64,000 bases of DNA. Origin: Bisbaumannia sp015645095. GTDB taxonomy: Bacteria; Pseudomonadota; Gammaproteobacteria; Pseudomonadales; Halomonadaceae. The notes under the pieces are model-generated. The model made no database searches, was not told the origin of the DNA, and saw only the letters and a program-made list of their open reading frames with translations. Both the position numbers and the translations under genes were made by a program. The stretch spans positions 3,888,648-3,952,647 of the forward strand of contig CP141893.1 of NCBI GenBank assembly GCA_036871055.1, in the 5' to 3' direction. The first letter of the stretch is position 1, and every line of letters starts with the position of its first letter. Positions 8,372 through 16,227 of the stretch are shown one piece after another.

Positions 8372-9094
8372 TTACCGTTTGATAGCCGCCTCGTCCAGCT
8401 CCTCGGGGTCCACATGGCGGATATCCAGCCCCTTGACCAGGTAGACCACGTACTCCGCCAGGTTATTGGCGTGATCGCCGATGCGCTCCAGGGCGCGCAG
8501 GATCCACATCACATTGAGGATCGGCGAGATCGAGCGCGGATCCTCCATCATGAAGGTCATCAGCGAGCGCATGGCGCTGGCGTACTCGCTGTCCACCGAG
8601 TCGTCCTCGTGGACCACCTCCAGGGCCAGTTCGATATCGAAGCGGGCGAAGGCGGTCAGGGCATCACGCAGCATCTTGCGCACGTGCTCGCTGATATGGC
8701 GCACCTCCACCACGCCCTTGGCCCCCTGGCTCGCCTCGATCAGCGACAGGGCGTTGCGGGCGATCTTGCTGGCCTCGTCGCCGATGCGCTCCAGGTCGGA
8801 GGTGGCACGGATCACCGCCAGCACCAGGCGCAGGTCGGAGGCGGCGGGCTGACGACGGGCCAGCACCCGGGTGCACTCGTCGTCGATCTTCAACTGCATG
8901 TCGTTGACCGCCTTGTCGTTGTCGCGGACCCGCTCGGCGAGGCGGCTGTCGCCCTCCAGCAGGGCGCTCACCGCTTCCTGGATCTGCTGCTCCACCAGGC
9001 CGCCCATGGCCATCAGGTGGGTCTTGAGCTCCTCGAGCTCCTGGTTGAACTGACGGGAAATATGCTGGCTGTGGGTATCGCTGGTGATGTCCAT
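8372..9094 (-). CDS. phoU: phosphate signalling complex protein PhoU
   Basis: PhoU links the Pst transporter to PhoR and keeps the Pho regulon off when phosphate is plentiful. It has 240 residues in two three-helix bundles; each carries a PhoU metal-binding type motif (DLERIGDEASKIAR about residues 84-97 and ALERIGDHANNLAEYVVYL near the C-terminus). The ATG at 9094 has AGGAG upstream and starts MDITSDTHSQHIS, as in relatives. It lies 23 bases after pstB, the last gene of the pst operon. Confidence 0.97.
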   Translation of the reverse strand: MDITSDTHSQHISRQFNQELEELKTHLMAMGGLVEQQIQEAVSALLEGDSRLAERVRDNDKAVNDMQLKIDDECTRVLARRQPAASDLRLVLAVIRATSDLERIGDEASKIARNALSLIEASQGAKGVVEVRHISEHVRKMLRDALTAFARFDIELALEVVHEDDSVDSEYASAMRSLMTFMMEDPRSISPILNVMWILRALERIGDHANNLAEYVVYLVKGLDIRHVDPEELDEAAIKR

Positions 9095-9117
9095 GGGACG
9101 CTCCTGAGGCCGCCGGA

Positions 9118-9948
9118 TCAACTCATCCGGCCGGTGATATAGTCTTCGGTGCGGGCCAGCCGCGGATTGGTGAAGAGGTCATCGGTGGCGGCATACTCCA
9201 CCAGCTCGCCGCCCTCCAGGAAGGCGGTGTAATCGGAAACCCGGGCCGCCTGCTGCATGTTATGGGTGACCAGGATCACCGAGAGCCGCGACTTGAGGTT
9301 GCGGATCAGCTCCTCGATCTTCAGCGACGAGATCGGGTCCAGGGCCGAGGCGGGCTCGTCGAGCAGCAGCACCTCCGGCTGCACCGCCAGGGTCCGGGCG
9401 ATCACCAGGCGCTGCTGCTGGCCCCCCGAGAGGGTCCAGGCGGAGTCGTGGAGGCGATCCTTGACCTCGTCCCAGAGGGCCGCGGAGACCAGGGCCCATT
9501 CGATGATCTCGTCGCGGCGGCGCTTCTTCAGCGGCGCCTGGAGCCGCAGCCCGAAGGCCACGTTCTCGTAGATCGACATGGGGAAGGGGTTGGGGGTCTG
9601 GAAGACCATCCCCACCCGGCGGCGCAGCTGCGCCACCGCCACCCCGGGCCCATGAATGTCCTCTCCCTCCAGCAGTACCCGACCGCTCTGGGTGACCTCG
9701 TCGTTGAGGTCATGCAGTCGGTTCAGGGCCCGCAGCAGGGTCGATTTGCCGCAGCCCGAGGGACCGATAAAGGCGGTCACGGCGTGCCGCGGGATCCGCA
9801 ACGACAGCCCCTCGAGCGCCGACTGGCCGGCATAGCGCAGGGAGAGGTCATCGATCGCCAGGCAGCTCGCCGCCGCGGGGATCTCGATCACCGCGGGGCG
9901 GGCACCGCTCGCCCGGGAAAGCAGGGTCTCGCTCATGGGTCGACTCAT
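9118..9948 (-). CDS. pstB: phosphate ABC transporter ATP-binding protein
   Basis: PstB powers high-affinity phosphate import. The 276-residue ATPase has Walker A GPSGCGKST (about residues 62-70), the Q-loop VFQTPNPFPMS, the signature LSGGQQQRLVIARTLA, Walker B VLLLDEPASALDP and the switch histidine in VTHNMQQAARVSDYTAF. Its ATG overlaps the pstA stop as ATGA (translational coupling); a second ATG four codons later is possible. Confidence 0.97.
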   Translation of the reverse strand: MSRPMSETLLSRASGARPAVIEIPAAASCLAIDDLSLRYAGQSALEGLSLRIPRHAVTAFIGPSGCGKSTLLRALNRLHDLNDEVTQSGRVLLEGEDIHGPGVAVAQLRRRVGMVFQTPNPFPMSIYENVAFGLRLQAPLKKRRRDEIIEWALVSAALWDEVKDRLHDSAWTLSGGQQQRLVIARTLAVQPEVLLLDEPASALDPISSLKIEELIRNLKSRLSVILVTHNMQQAARVSDYTAFLEGGELVEYAATDDLFTNPRLARTEDYITGRMS

Positions 9949-11510
9949 CGGGACCGCAGCCGCGCATGCCGCATCCGCAGATGATGACGCAGCAATATTG
10001 CAGTCAGGTTAAGCACCAGGATCACTCCTACCAGCAGCAGCGCCGTGGCATAGACCAGCGGCAGGGCCGCCTCCACGTCGCCGCTATGAAAACCGACATC
10101 GAAGACATGGTAGCCCAGATGCATGAACTTCCGTTCCAGGTGCAGGTAAGGGAAGTCTCCATCCAGCGGCACCTGGGGCGCCAGCTTGGCCACCCCCACC
10201 AGCATCAAGGGCGCCACCTCGCCGGCGGCCCGGGCGATGGCCAGGATCACGCCGGTAAGCATCGCCGGCAGGGCCATGGGCAAGACCACCCGGCGCAGCA
10301 TCTCGGCACGGGTGGCCCCCAGGGCCAGGGCCGCCTCGCGCTGCTGGGCGGGGATCCGCGCCAGCCCCTCCTCGGTGGCCACGATCACCACCGGCAGGGT
10401 CAGCAGGGCCAGGGTCAGGGAGGCCCACAGCAGGCCACCGGTGCCGAAGGTGGGCGACGGCAGGCTATCGGCGAAGAACCACTCGTCGAGGCGCCCGCCG
10501 ATGCCATAGACGAAGACACCGAGGCCGAAGACGCCGTAGACGATGGAAGGCACCCCGGCCAGGTTGCGTACCGCGATGCGCACCCAGCCGGTGAGCCGCC
10601 CCTGGGGCGCCACCTCGTGCAGGTAGACCGCCGCCAGCACCCCGAAGGGGGTGACCAGCACCGACATCAAGAGCACCATCAGCACGGTACCGAAGATCGC
10701 CGGCCAGACGCCGCCGGCGGTATTGGCGGCCCTGGGCCCCTCGGAGAGGAAGTGCCAGAGGTTCGCCCCCCAGGCCGCCAGCTTCTGCAGCGGCGACATG
10801 GCGTTGGGGCGCCAGGCGGCGACCATCTCCTCCAGGGGCACGCTGAGGCGCTCGCCGGCGGCACTCTCCACCACCAGGGCATCCCGGGCCATGGCCGCCT
10901 GCAGCTCGCCGACCCGGGCCCGGGCCTCGGCCAGTCGCGCCTGGGCCTCGGCGTCCTCATGCCCCGCCGCCAGGTGCCGCGCCAGGGGCGCGATCACCTG
11001 CCGGCGCAGGGCATCGCGCTCGACGCGCAGCGCCTGGACCCGTGCCAGCCGCGCCGTGAAGCTCTCCCAGAGCGGTGCCTCGGTCAGTCGCCGCCCGTTC
11101 TCCTCCAGGGCCAGGGGGCGCACGATCAGTTCCCCCCAGCGCTGGCGCTCGATCACCGCCCAGTCGGCGGGGTGCTCGTGGGTGGCGATGCTCGCCACCG
11201 GGACCCAGCGCCAGGCGTCGCCCTCCAGGTCACGGTTGCCGGTGCGGTAGAGGCGCTCGCGCAGGGGGCTGCCCTGCAGGGTCTGGCGACGCTCCTCGCG
11301 CACCCGTTGGCCGGCCAGCTGGCGGCCATCGTCGAGGGTCACCAGTTCCACCGGCGCCGGCCAGAAATGCCCCAAGCCGCGCCCCGCCAGCAGCAGCAAG
11401 AGGGCCGCCAGCATCAGCAGCGACAGGGCCAGGCTACCGGCGGCCAGCCAGGGCCAGGGGCCCTCGCCCCGGGGCAGGCCGGCGCGACTCGCCACGCGCC
11501 AGCGCCTCAT
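9945..11510 (-). CDS. pstA: phosphate ABC transporter permease PstA, extended form
   Basis: The inner-membrane subunit that forms the phosphate channel with PstC. At 521 residues it is much longer than E. coli PstA (about 296). One N-terminal membrane helix (about 25-50) is followed by roughly 200 hydrophilic, partly coiled residues (VQALRVERDALRRQV, ARARVGELQAAM), then a standard permease domain with the EAA-type loop REAALALGATRAEMLRRVVLP. Extended PstA proteins are known in Pseudomonas-type systems. The ATG at 11510 overlaps the pstC stop (ATGA). Confidence 0.93.
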   Translation of the reverse strand: MRRWRVASRAGLPRGEGPWPWLAAGSLALSLLMLAALLLLLAGRGLGHFWPAPVELVTLDDGRQLAGQRVREERRQTLQGSPLRERLYRTGNRDLEGDAWRWVPVASIATHEHPADWAVIERQRWGELIVRPLALEENGRRLTEAPLWESFTARLARVQALRVERDALRRQVIAPLARHLAAGHEDAEAQARLAEARARVGELQAAMARDALVVESAAGERLSVPLEEMVAAWRPNAMSPLQKLAAWGANLWHFLSEGPRAANTAGGVWPAIFGTVLMVLLMSVLVTPFGVLAAVYLHEVAPQGRLTGWVRIAVRNLAGVPSIVYGVFGLGVFVYGIGGRLDEWFFADSLPSPTFGTGGLLWASLTLALLTLPVVIVATEEGLARIPAQQREAALALGATRAEMLRRVVLPMALPAMLTGVILAIARAAGEVAPLMLVGVAKLAPQVPLDGDFPYLHLERKFMHLGYHVFDVGFHSGDVEAALPLVYATALLLVGVILVLNLTAILLRHHLRMRHARLRSR

Positions 11511-13318
11511 CGACCGGCCCCCAGCTGGCGATAACGACGCCTGAGCCGCCGCCGTACCAGCTCCGCCAGGGTGTTGACGGCGAAGGTGAAGAGAAACAGC
11601 AGCAGGGCGCTGAGCATCAGCACCCGGTAGTGGGTGGCGCCGGGCACCGCCTCGGGCAGCTCGATGGCCAGGTTGGCGGCGAAGGAGCGCATGCCCTCCA
11701 GGGGGCTGGCACTCATCAGGGCGGTATTGCCGGTGGCCATCAACACGATCATGGTCTCCCCCACGGCACGCCCGGCGCCGATCATCACCGCCGAGAAGAT
11801 CCCCGGCCCGGCGGCGGGCAGCAGTACCTTCCACAGGGTCTGCCAGCGGGTGGCCCCCAGGGCCTGGGCGCCTTCGCCGAGGCTCGCCGGCACCCCGGAG
11901 AGGGCGTCCTCGGCCAGGGCGAAGATGGAGGGAATCACCGCGAAGCCCATGGCCAGGCCGACGATCAGGGCGTTGCGCTGGTCATAACCGAGCCCCAGGG
12001 AGGCCTCCAGCCAGCCGCGCAGGTCGCCATCGAACAGCACCGCCTCCAGCCAGGGCGAGGCCCACAGGGCCAGGGCGACCCATAGCGCCAGCCAGGGCAT
12101 CAGCCAGAGTCCCGCCCAGCCCAGCGGCAGGCACCGCCGCCATGCCGCCGGCAGCCGCGTCCAGAGCCCCCCCGCCAGCAGCATCACCAGCGGCAGCAGG
12201 GCGATCAGCGCCAGGCCACCGGCCAGGTGACGCTCGACGAAGGGCGCCAGCACCAGGCCGGCGATGAAGCCGATCACCACCCCGGGCAGGGCCTCCATCA
12301 GCTCCAGGGTCGGCTTGATTCGCTCGCGCAGGCGCCGTGGCAGGTAGCAGGCGGAGAAGACCGCCGCCCCCAGGGCCAGGGGAATCGCCAGCAGCAAGGC
12401 ATAGGCCGCCGCCTTGAGGGTCCCCCAGGCCAGCGGCGCCAGGCCATACTTGGGCTCGTCGAGGCTCCCTTCGCTGGCGCTCTGCCAGCGTTGCTGGGGC
12501 GCGGCATGGCCTTCGTAGGGCTGGGGCAACCAGAGGGTACGCCAGCTCACCTCGGCATGGGGCGCCTCGATGGCCAGGCGCTGGACCCGGCCCTCGTCCT
12601 GCCACAGCAGGCCGCCCCCGGCATCGAAACCCAGCGGCTCGCCGGCGGGCGCCTCGCCCTGCCAGCGTCGCCCGGCCAGGGATTCATAGAGGCTCAGCCC
12701 GGTGGTATCCCGGACCAGGAAGCGCCGCGACTCAGGCAACGGCCAGAGGGCCTGGATGGCCGGGCCCCGCTCCCGATAGGTCTTGACCGGGCGCAACCCG
12801 GGCGAGTCGGGCTCCGGGGCCCAGCGGCGCAGGCCGCCGCCATCATCGGCGACGACCAGGCTGCGCCCCCCGGCCAGGGTCGCCAAAGCGGTGATACGCT
12901 GCTCGGCGGCCACCACCGGCAGCCGCGCCACGACCCGGGGGGCCTCGCCGTCCAGGGCCAGTCGCGTCAGCCGATGTCCCTCCGCCAGCCACAGCGACTC
13001 GCCCGCGAACGGGGGCTGGGCCTGGGACAAGGCACGCGGCAGCCGATCCAGCCGCTGCTCCTGCAACCAGGCCTCGAGCCCGGCAGGCAGCGGTGCCGCC
13101 AGGGGATACGCCACCTCGACGCCGGGGGCGGCCGGCTCGGCGGCGACCCGCGGCGAGGAGAAGAGCGGCCAGGCGGCCATCACCAGGAAGACCCCGATGG
13201 CCAGCACGGCGACGATCACCCCGGTCCCGCAGGCGCCGATCAGCAGGGTCGCCAGGCGATCCCGCACCAGGCGCCAGCGCTGGCGCCGCCGCACGGCGGG
13301 CGAGGAGTAGTCGATCAT
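11507..13318 (-). CDS. pstC: phosphate ABC transporter permease PstC, extended form
   Basis: The partner permease of PstA, 603 residues against about 319 in E. coli. After one membrane helix (about 20-50) comes a periplasmic region of about 200 residues with beta-propeller-like repeats (LWLAEGHRLTRLAL, LVVADDGGGLRRWAP, RFLVRDTTGLSLYE), then the permease domain with EGAQALGATRWQTLWKVLLPAA as its EAA loop. A strong Pho box lies 60-78 bases upstream of the ATG. It is translationally coupled to pstA. Confidence 0.93.
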   Translation of the reverse strand: MIDYSSPAVRRRQRWRLVRDRLATLLIGACGTGVIVAVLAIGVFLVMAAWPLFSSPRVAAEPAAPGVEVAYPLAAPLPAGLEAWLQEQRLDRLPRALSQAQPPFAGESLWLAEGHRLTRLALDGEAPRVVARLPVVAAEQRITALATLAGGRSLVVADDGGGLRRWAPEPDSPGLRPVKTYRERGPAIQALWPLPESRRFLVRDTTGLSLYESLAGRRWQGEAPAGEPLGFDAGGGLLWQDEGRVQRLAIEAPHAEVSWRTLWLPQPYEGHAAPQQRWQSASEGSLDEPKYGLAPLAWGTLKAAAYALLLAIPLALGAAVFSACYLPRRLRERIKPTLELMEALPGVVIGFIAGLVLAPFVERHLAGGLALIALLPLVMLLAGGLWTRLPAAWRRCLPLGWAGLWLMPWLALWVALALWASPWLEAVLFDGDLRGWLEASLGLGYDQRNALIVGLAMGFAVIPSIFALAEDALSGVPASLGEGAQALGATRWQTLWKVLLPAAGPGIFSAVMIGAGRAVGETMIVLMATGNTALMSASPLEGMRSFAANLAIELPEAVPGATHYRVLMLSALLLFLFTFAVNTLAELVRRRLRRRYRQLGAGR

Positions 13319-13378
13319 GGCCGGGGCCCGTGGGAAGCGTGTAAAGACATGGCGATAGCGTGACTCTAGGTCAGAATC

Positions 13379-13396
13379 ATGACAGTTGGATGACAG
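13379..13396 (-). promoter_or_regulatory. Pho box upstream of pstC
   Basis: On the minus strand the site reads CTGTCATCCAACTGTCAT: two perfect CTGTCAT repeats with a 4-base spacer, the full PhoB consensus. It lies between the pstS stop (4 bases away) and pstC, so pstCAB-phoU has a PhoB-controlled promoter of its own. Confidence 0.92.
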
Positions 13397-13399
13397 CGC

Positions 13400-14344
13400 T
13401 CAGGGCGCCGTCAGGCCCAGGCGCTGGCGACTCTCCGCCAGGCGTTCCGGCGACAGGGCCACGAACCCCAGCTCCTCGACGATGGCCTGCCCTTCGGCGG
13501 AGAGCACCAGCTCGACGAAGGCCCGCTCCAGCGGCGGCCAGGGCTCGCCCGGGGCCAGGTTGAGGTAGAGATAGAGGGGCCGGGTCAGCGGATAGCTGCC
13601 ATCCAGGGTGGTGCCCGGGGCGGGCCGCACCACCTCACCATCGTCCCTCTCCAGAGCCAGGGCCCGCACCCCTGGGGTCAGGTAACCGAGGCCGGCATAG
13701 CCGATGCCCCGGGGGTCATTGGCCACCGCCGCCACCACCGCCGCCGAGCCCTGCAGCTCGGCGACATCGTTGCGGAAATCGCCGCCGCACAGGGCGACCC
13801 GGCGCATCACCCCATGGCTGCCGGAGGCGCTGTTGCGGCCATAGCGGGCGATATTGCCGTCGATGCCCGGCAACAGCCCGCCCCAGCGGGTCAGGGGCAG
13901 CGTGGCGCCGCAGCGCCGGGTATCCGAGAAGATCGCATCCACCTGGGCCAGGCTCAGCGCCGCCAGGGGGTTGTCGCGATGCACGAAGAGCGCCAGGGCA
14001 TCCAGGGCCACCGGCAGGGCCAGGGGCGGGTAACCGTGGGCCGCCTCGAAGGCGGCGCGTTCCGCCGCCGACATGGGTCGCGACATGGGCCCCAGGCGGC
14101 TGGTACCCGCCACCAGGGCCGGCGGCGCCGTGGAGGAGCCGCTGGCCTGCAGCTGCAGGCGCACCCCGGGATGCTCGGCCTCCAGGGCTTCTCCCCAGCG
14201 CAGCATCAGGCCGGCCAGGGTCTCGGAGCCGATGGAGTGCAGGGTCCCGGCGATGGGCCCCCCCGCCTGCAGTGGTGCGGCGATCAGCCAGAGCAACAGC
14301 AGCGGCCAGGCAGACGGGCGCAGGGGATGACGAATACAGAACAT
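13400..14344 (-). CDS. pstS: PstS-type phosphate-binding periplasmic protein
   Basis: A 314-residue secreted substrate-binding protein of the PBP-like/PstS family, which would deliver phosphate to PstCAB. A signal peptide is visible (about residues 1-27, hydrophobic core WPLLLLWLIAAPLQA). Phosphate-contacting style segments are IGSETLAGLM, SGSSTAPPAL and SASGSHGVMRR. GGGAG precedes the ATG. No clear Pho box lies between it and the divergent thioesterase gene. The sequence is a divergent PstS, so ligand specificity is inferred from the operon. Confidence 0.88.
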   Translation of the reverse strand: MFCIRHPLRPSAWPLLLLWLIAAPLQAGGPIAGTLHSIGSETLAGLMLRWGEALEAEHPGVRLQLQASGSSTAPPALVAGTSRLGPMSRPMSAAERAAFEAAHGYPPLALPVALDALALFVHRDNPLAALSLAQVDAIFSDTRRCGATLPLTRWGGLLPGIDGNIARYGRNSASGSHGVMRRVALCGGDFRNDVAELQGSAAVVAAVANDPRGIGYAGLGYLTPGVRALALERDDGEVVRPAPGTTLDGSYPLTRPLYLYLNLAPGEPWPPLERAFVELVLSAEGQAIVEELGFVALSPERLAESRQRLGLTAP

Positions 14345-14480
14345 GGCAAGGCTCCCGAACGGCCTGGGGCACGCGGCTGGCGCGACGCCCTGTCACGGAT
14401 GGTGGTTAAGGGGCGGACAGGCGTTTAAGATGCCTGTTCAATGAGTCTCGAACAACAATGCCGGCGATCCGTGATACCCC

Positions 14481-14885
14481 ATGACCGATCTCGATGATGT
14501 GCCCGCCCCCCAGGGGCAGTTGACCCTCAAGCTGCTGGCCTCGCGCCAGGATACCAACCTCTATGGCGATATTCCCGGCGGCTGGCTGGTCAGCCATATG
14601 GACCAGGCCGCCGAACTGGCCGCCGGCCGGGTGGCCCATGGCCGCACCGCCACCGTGGCCATCGAGGCCATGGACTTCCTGTGCCCGGTGCGCGTCGGCT
14701 CGGTGGTCAATATCTTCACCGAGGTGCGGGAGATCGGCCGCAGCTCCATCAAGATCGACGTGGAGGTGTGGAGCCGCCCGCCCCAGGAGCGCGACCCGGA
14801 CGAGCTGCACAAGGTCACCGAGGCGCGCTTCGTGATGGTGGCCCTGGACGACAACGGCCGGATTCGTGCCGTGCCCGAGGCCTGA
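14481..14885 (+). CDS. acyl-CoA thioesterase, YciA-like hotdog protein
   Basis: A 134-residue single hotdog-fold protein resembling YciA/BACH thioesterases, which hydrolyse acyl-CoA to free acid and CoA. Family elements are LLASRQDTNLYGDIPGGWLVSHMDQAAELAA (the N-D/G region of the active site), TVAIEAMDFLCPVRVGSVV and TEARFVMVALDDNG. Divergent from pstS and followed by a convergent hairpin. Chain-length preference cannot be read from sequence. Confidence 0.85.
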   Translation: MTDLDDVPAPQGQLTLKLLASRQDTNLYGDIPGGWLVSHMDQAAELAAGRVAHGRTATVAIEAMDFLCPVRVGSVVNIFTEVREIGRSSIKIDVEVWSRPPQERDPDELHKVTEARFVMVALDDNGRIRAVPEA

Positions 14886-14930
14886 CGCCTCGCATTCTCC
14901 CGCCCCCTGACGCCAGGCGGTATAACGACA

Positions 14931-14952
14931 CTGGGCGCCCGCAGGCGCCCAG
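14931..14952. terminator. hairpin between convergent genes
   Basis: A 9-bp perfect stem CTGGGCGCC/GGCGCCCAG with a 4-base loop separates the thioesterase gene from the convergent TRAP receptor gene. It can serve both strands but has no long T tract. Confidence 0.6.
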
Positions 14953-14973
14953 TCGGGACGAGCAGGGGGGCGC

Positions 14974-16062
14974 TTAGGCGCCGACGGCATCGCGTCCCTT
15001 GAGGTAGGAAAATTCCCCCACGTCGGTGAAGGGGCGCACCAGGCGCTGGAAGGCCTGATAGGACTCATAGACCCGCGCCGATTCCGGGTCGGACTCCACC
15101 TGACGCGCCAGCACCTCTTGGGACGACTCGTGAAGCGCCGCCATCACATCCTCGGGGAAGGTCCGCAGCTCGACGCCGTGCTCATCCACCAGAGTCTGCA
15201 GGGCCTGGGCATTGCGGAAGGTAAACTCGTCGATCATCGCCAGGTTGGCGGAACGGGCCGCCTCCACCACCACCGCCTTGAGGTCATCCGGCAGGGCGTT
15301 CCAGGCATCCAGGTTGATGGTGCCCTCGAGCACCGCGCTGGGCTCGTTCCATACCGAGGTGTAGTAGTAGTCGGCCACCTGGTAGAGGCCGAAGGCCATG
15401 TCGTTGTAGGGGCCCACCCAGTCGGCGGCATCCAACACCCCGGTCTGCATGGAGGTGAAGATCTCCGAGCCCGGCATGTTCACGGCGGTGGCGCCGATGC
15501 CGTTCATGGCCTCCCCGGCCAGCCCCGGCAGGCGGATGCGCAGGCCACGCATATCGTCCAGGGAATGGATCTCCTTCTTGAACCAGCCGGCCATCTGGGT
15601 GCCGGTGTTGCCCACCGCGAAGGGCTTGAGGTTATGCCGGGCATAGATCTCGTCCCACAGCTCCTGACCGCCACCGTGGTAGAGCCAGGCATTGGTCTCG
15701 GTGGTGTTCATGCCGAAGGGCACGGCGGTGAAGAACTGGGAGGCGGCCAGCTTGCCGCGCCAGTAGTAGGAGGCCGAATGGCCCATCTCGGCGGTGCCGG
15801 CGGCCACCGCATCGAACACCTCCAGGGCCGGCACCAGCTCGCCGGCGCCATAGACCTGGACCCGCATGCGGCCCCCGGAGAGGGTCTCGATACGCTGGGC
15901 GAAATCGTTGGCACCGGTGCCGAGGGCCGGGAAGTTCTTCGGCCAGGAGGTGACCATGCGCCAGGTGATGGTCTCCTGGGCACTGGCGGTGGAGACGAAG
16001 GGGGCGGCCACCGCCCCCGCGGCGCCGGCGCCCAGGGCACCGAGGAATTGACGACGTTTCAT
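14974..16062 (-). CDS. TRAP transporter substrate-binding protein, TakP-like, Tat-exported
   Basis: A 362-residue DctP-family solute receptor. Its closest remembered relative is Rhodobacter TakP, which binds 2-oxo acids: shared features are RMVTSWPKNFP, AGELVPALEVFDAV, HGGGQELWDE, GNTGTQMAGWFKKEI and DAADWVGPYNDM. The N-terminus MKRRQFLGALGAG...ASA is a twin-arginine signal. I prefer the ATG at 16062, but 16071 or 16086 are also open. No DctQ/DctM membrane genes are adjacent, so it is an orphan receptor here. Confidence 0.9.
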   Translation of the reverse strand: MKRRQFLGALGAGAAGAVAAPFVSTASAQETITWRMVTSWPKNFPALGTGANDFAQRIETLSGGRMRVQVYGAGELVPALEVFDAVAAGTAEMGHSASYYWRGKLAASQFFTAVPFGMNTTETNAWLYHGGGQELWDEIYARHNLKPFAVGNTGTQMAGWFKKEIHSLDDMRGLRIRLPGLAGEAMNGIGATAVNMPGSEIFTSMQTGVLDAADWVGPYNDMAFGLYQVADYYYTSVWNEPSAVLEGTINLDAWNALPDDLKAVVVEAARSANLAMIDEFTFRNAQALQTLVDEHGVELRTFPEDVMAALHESSQEVLARQVESDPESARVYESYQAFQRLVRPFTDVGEFSYLKGRDAVGA

Positions 16063-16172
16063 GACGGGCATGACTCCATTGAGCATTGTTGTTCTTCCGC
16101 CGGGCCCTGTGCTTTCCCCTGACGAGGCGGCCCTGGGCGGAAAAGTGTCCGTCACGCAGTATGCTTAGCGGC

Positions 16173-16220
16173 GTTAGCGACGGCAAGCCCGGTCGCCAAC
16201 GCTATTGACGTTAGCGTCAA
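16173..16220. promoter_or_regulatory. two inverted repeats between uvrD and the TRAP gene
   Basis: TTGACGTTAGCGTCAA at 16205-16220 is a perfect palindromic hairpin with 6-bp arms. Next to it GTTAGCGAC (16173-16181) pairs with GTCGCCAAC (16192-16200) with one mismatch. They sit right after the uvrD stop and upstream of the TRAP receptor gene, so they could be the uvrD terminator or an operator for the receptor. Confidence 0.5.
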
Positions 16221-16227
16221 GGGGAGC

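Noticed and set aside
11511..11834. N-terminal extension of the pstA frame to 11834
   Set aside because: It overlaps pstC entirely; the ATG at 11510 in the ATGA overlap starts a proper membrane protein.
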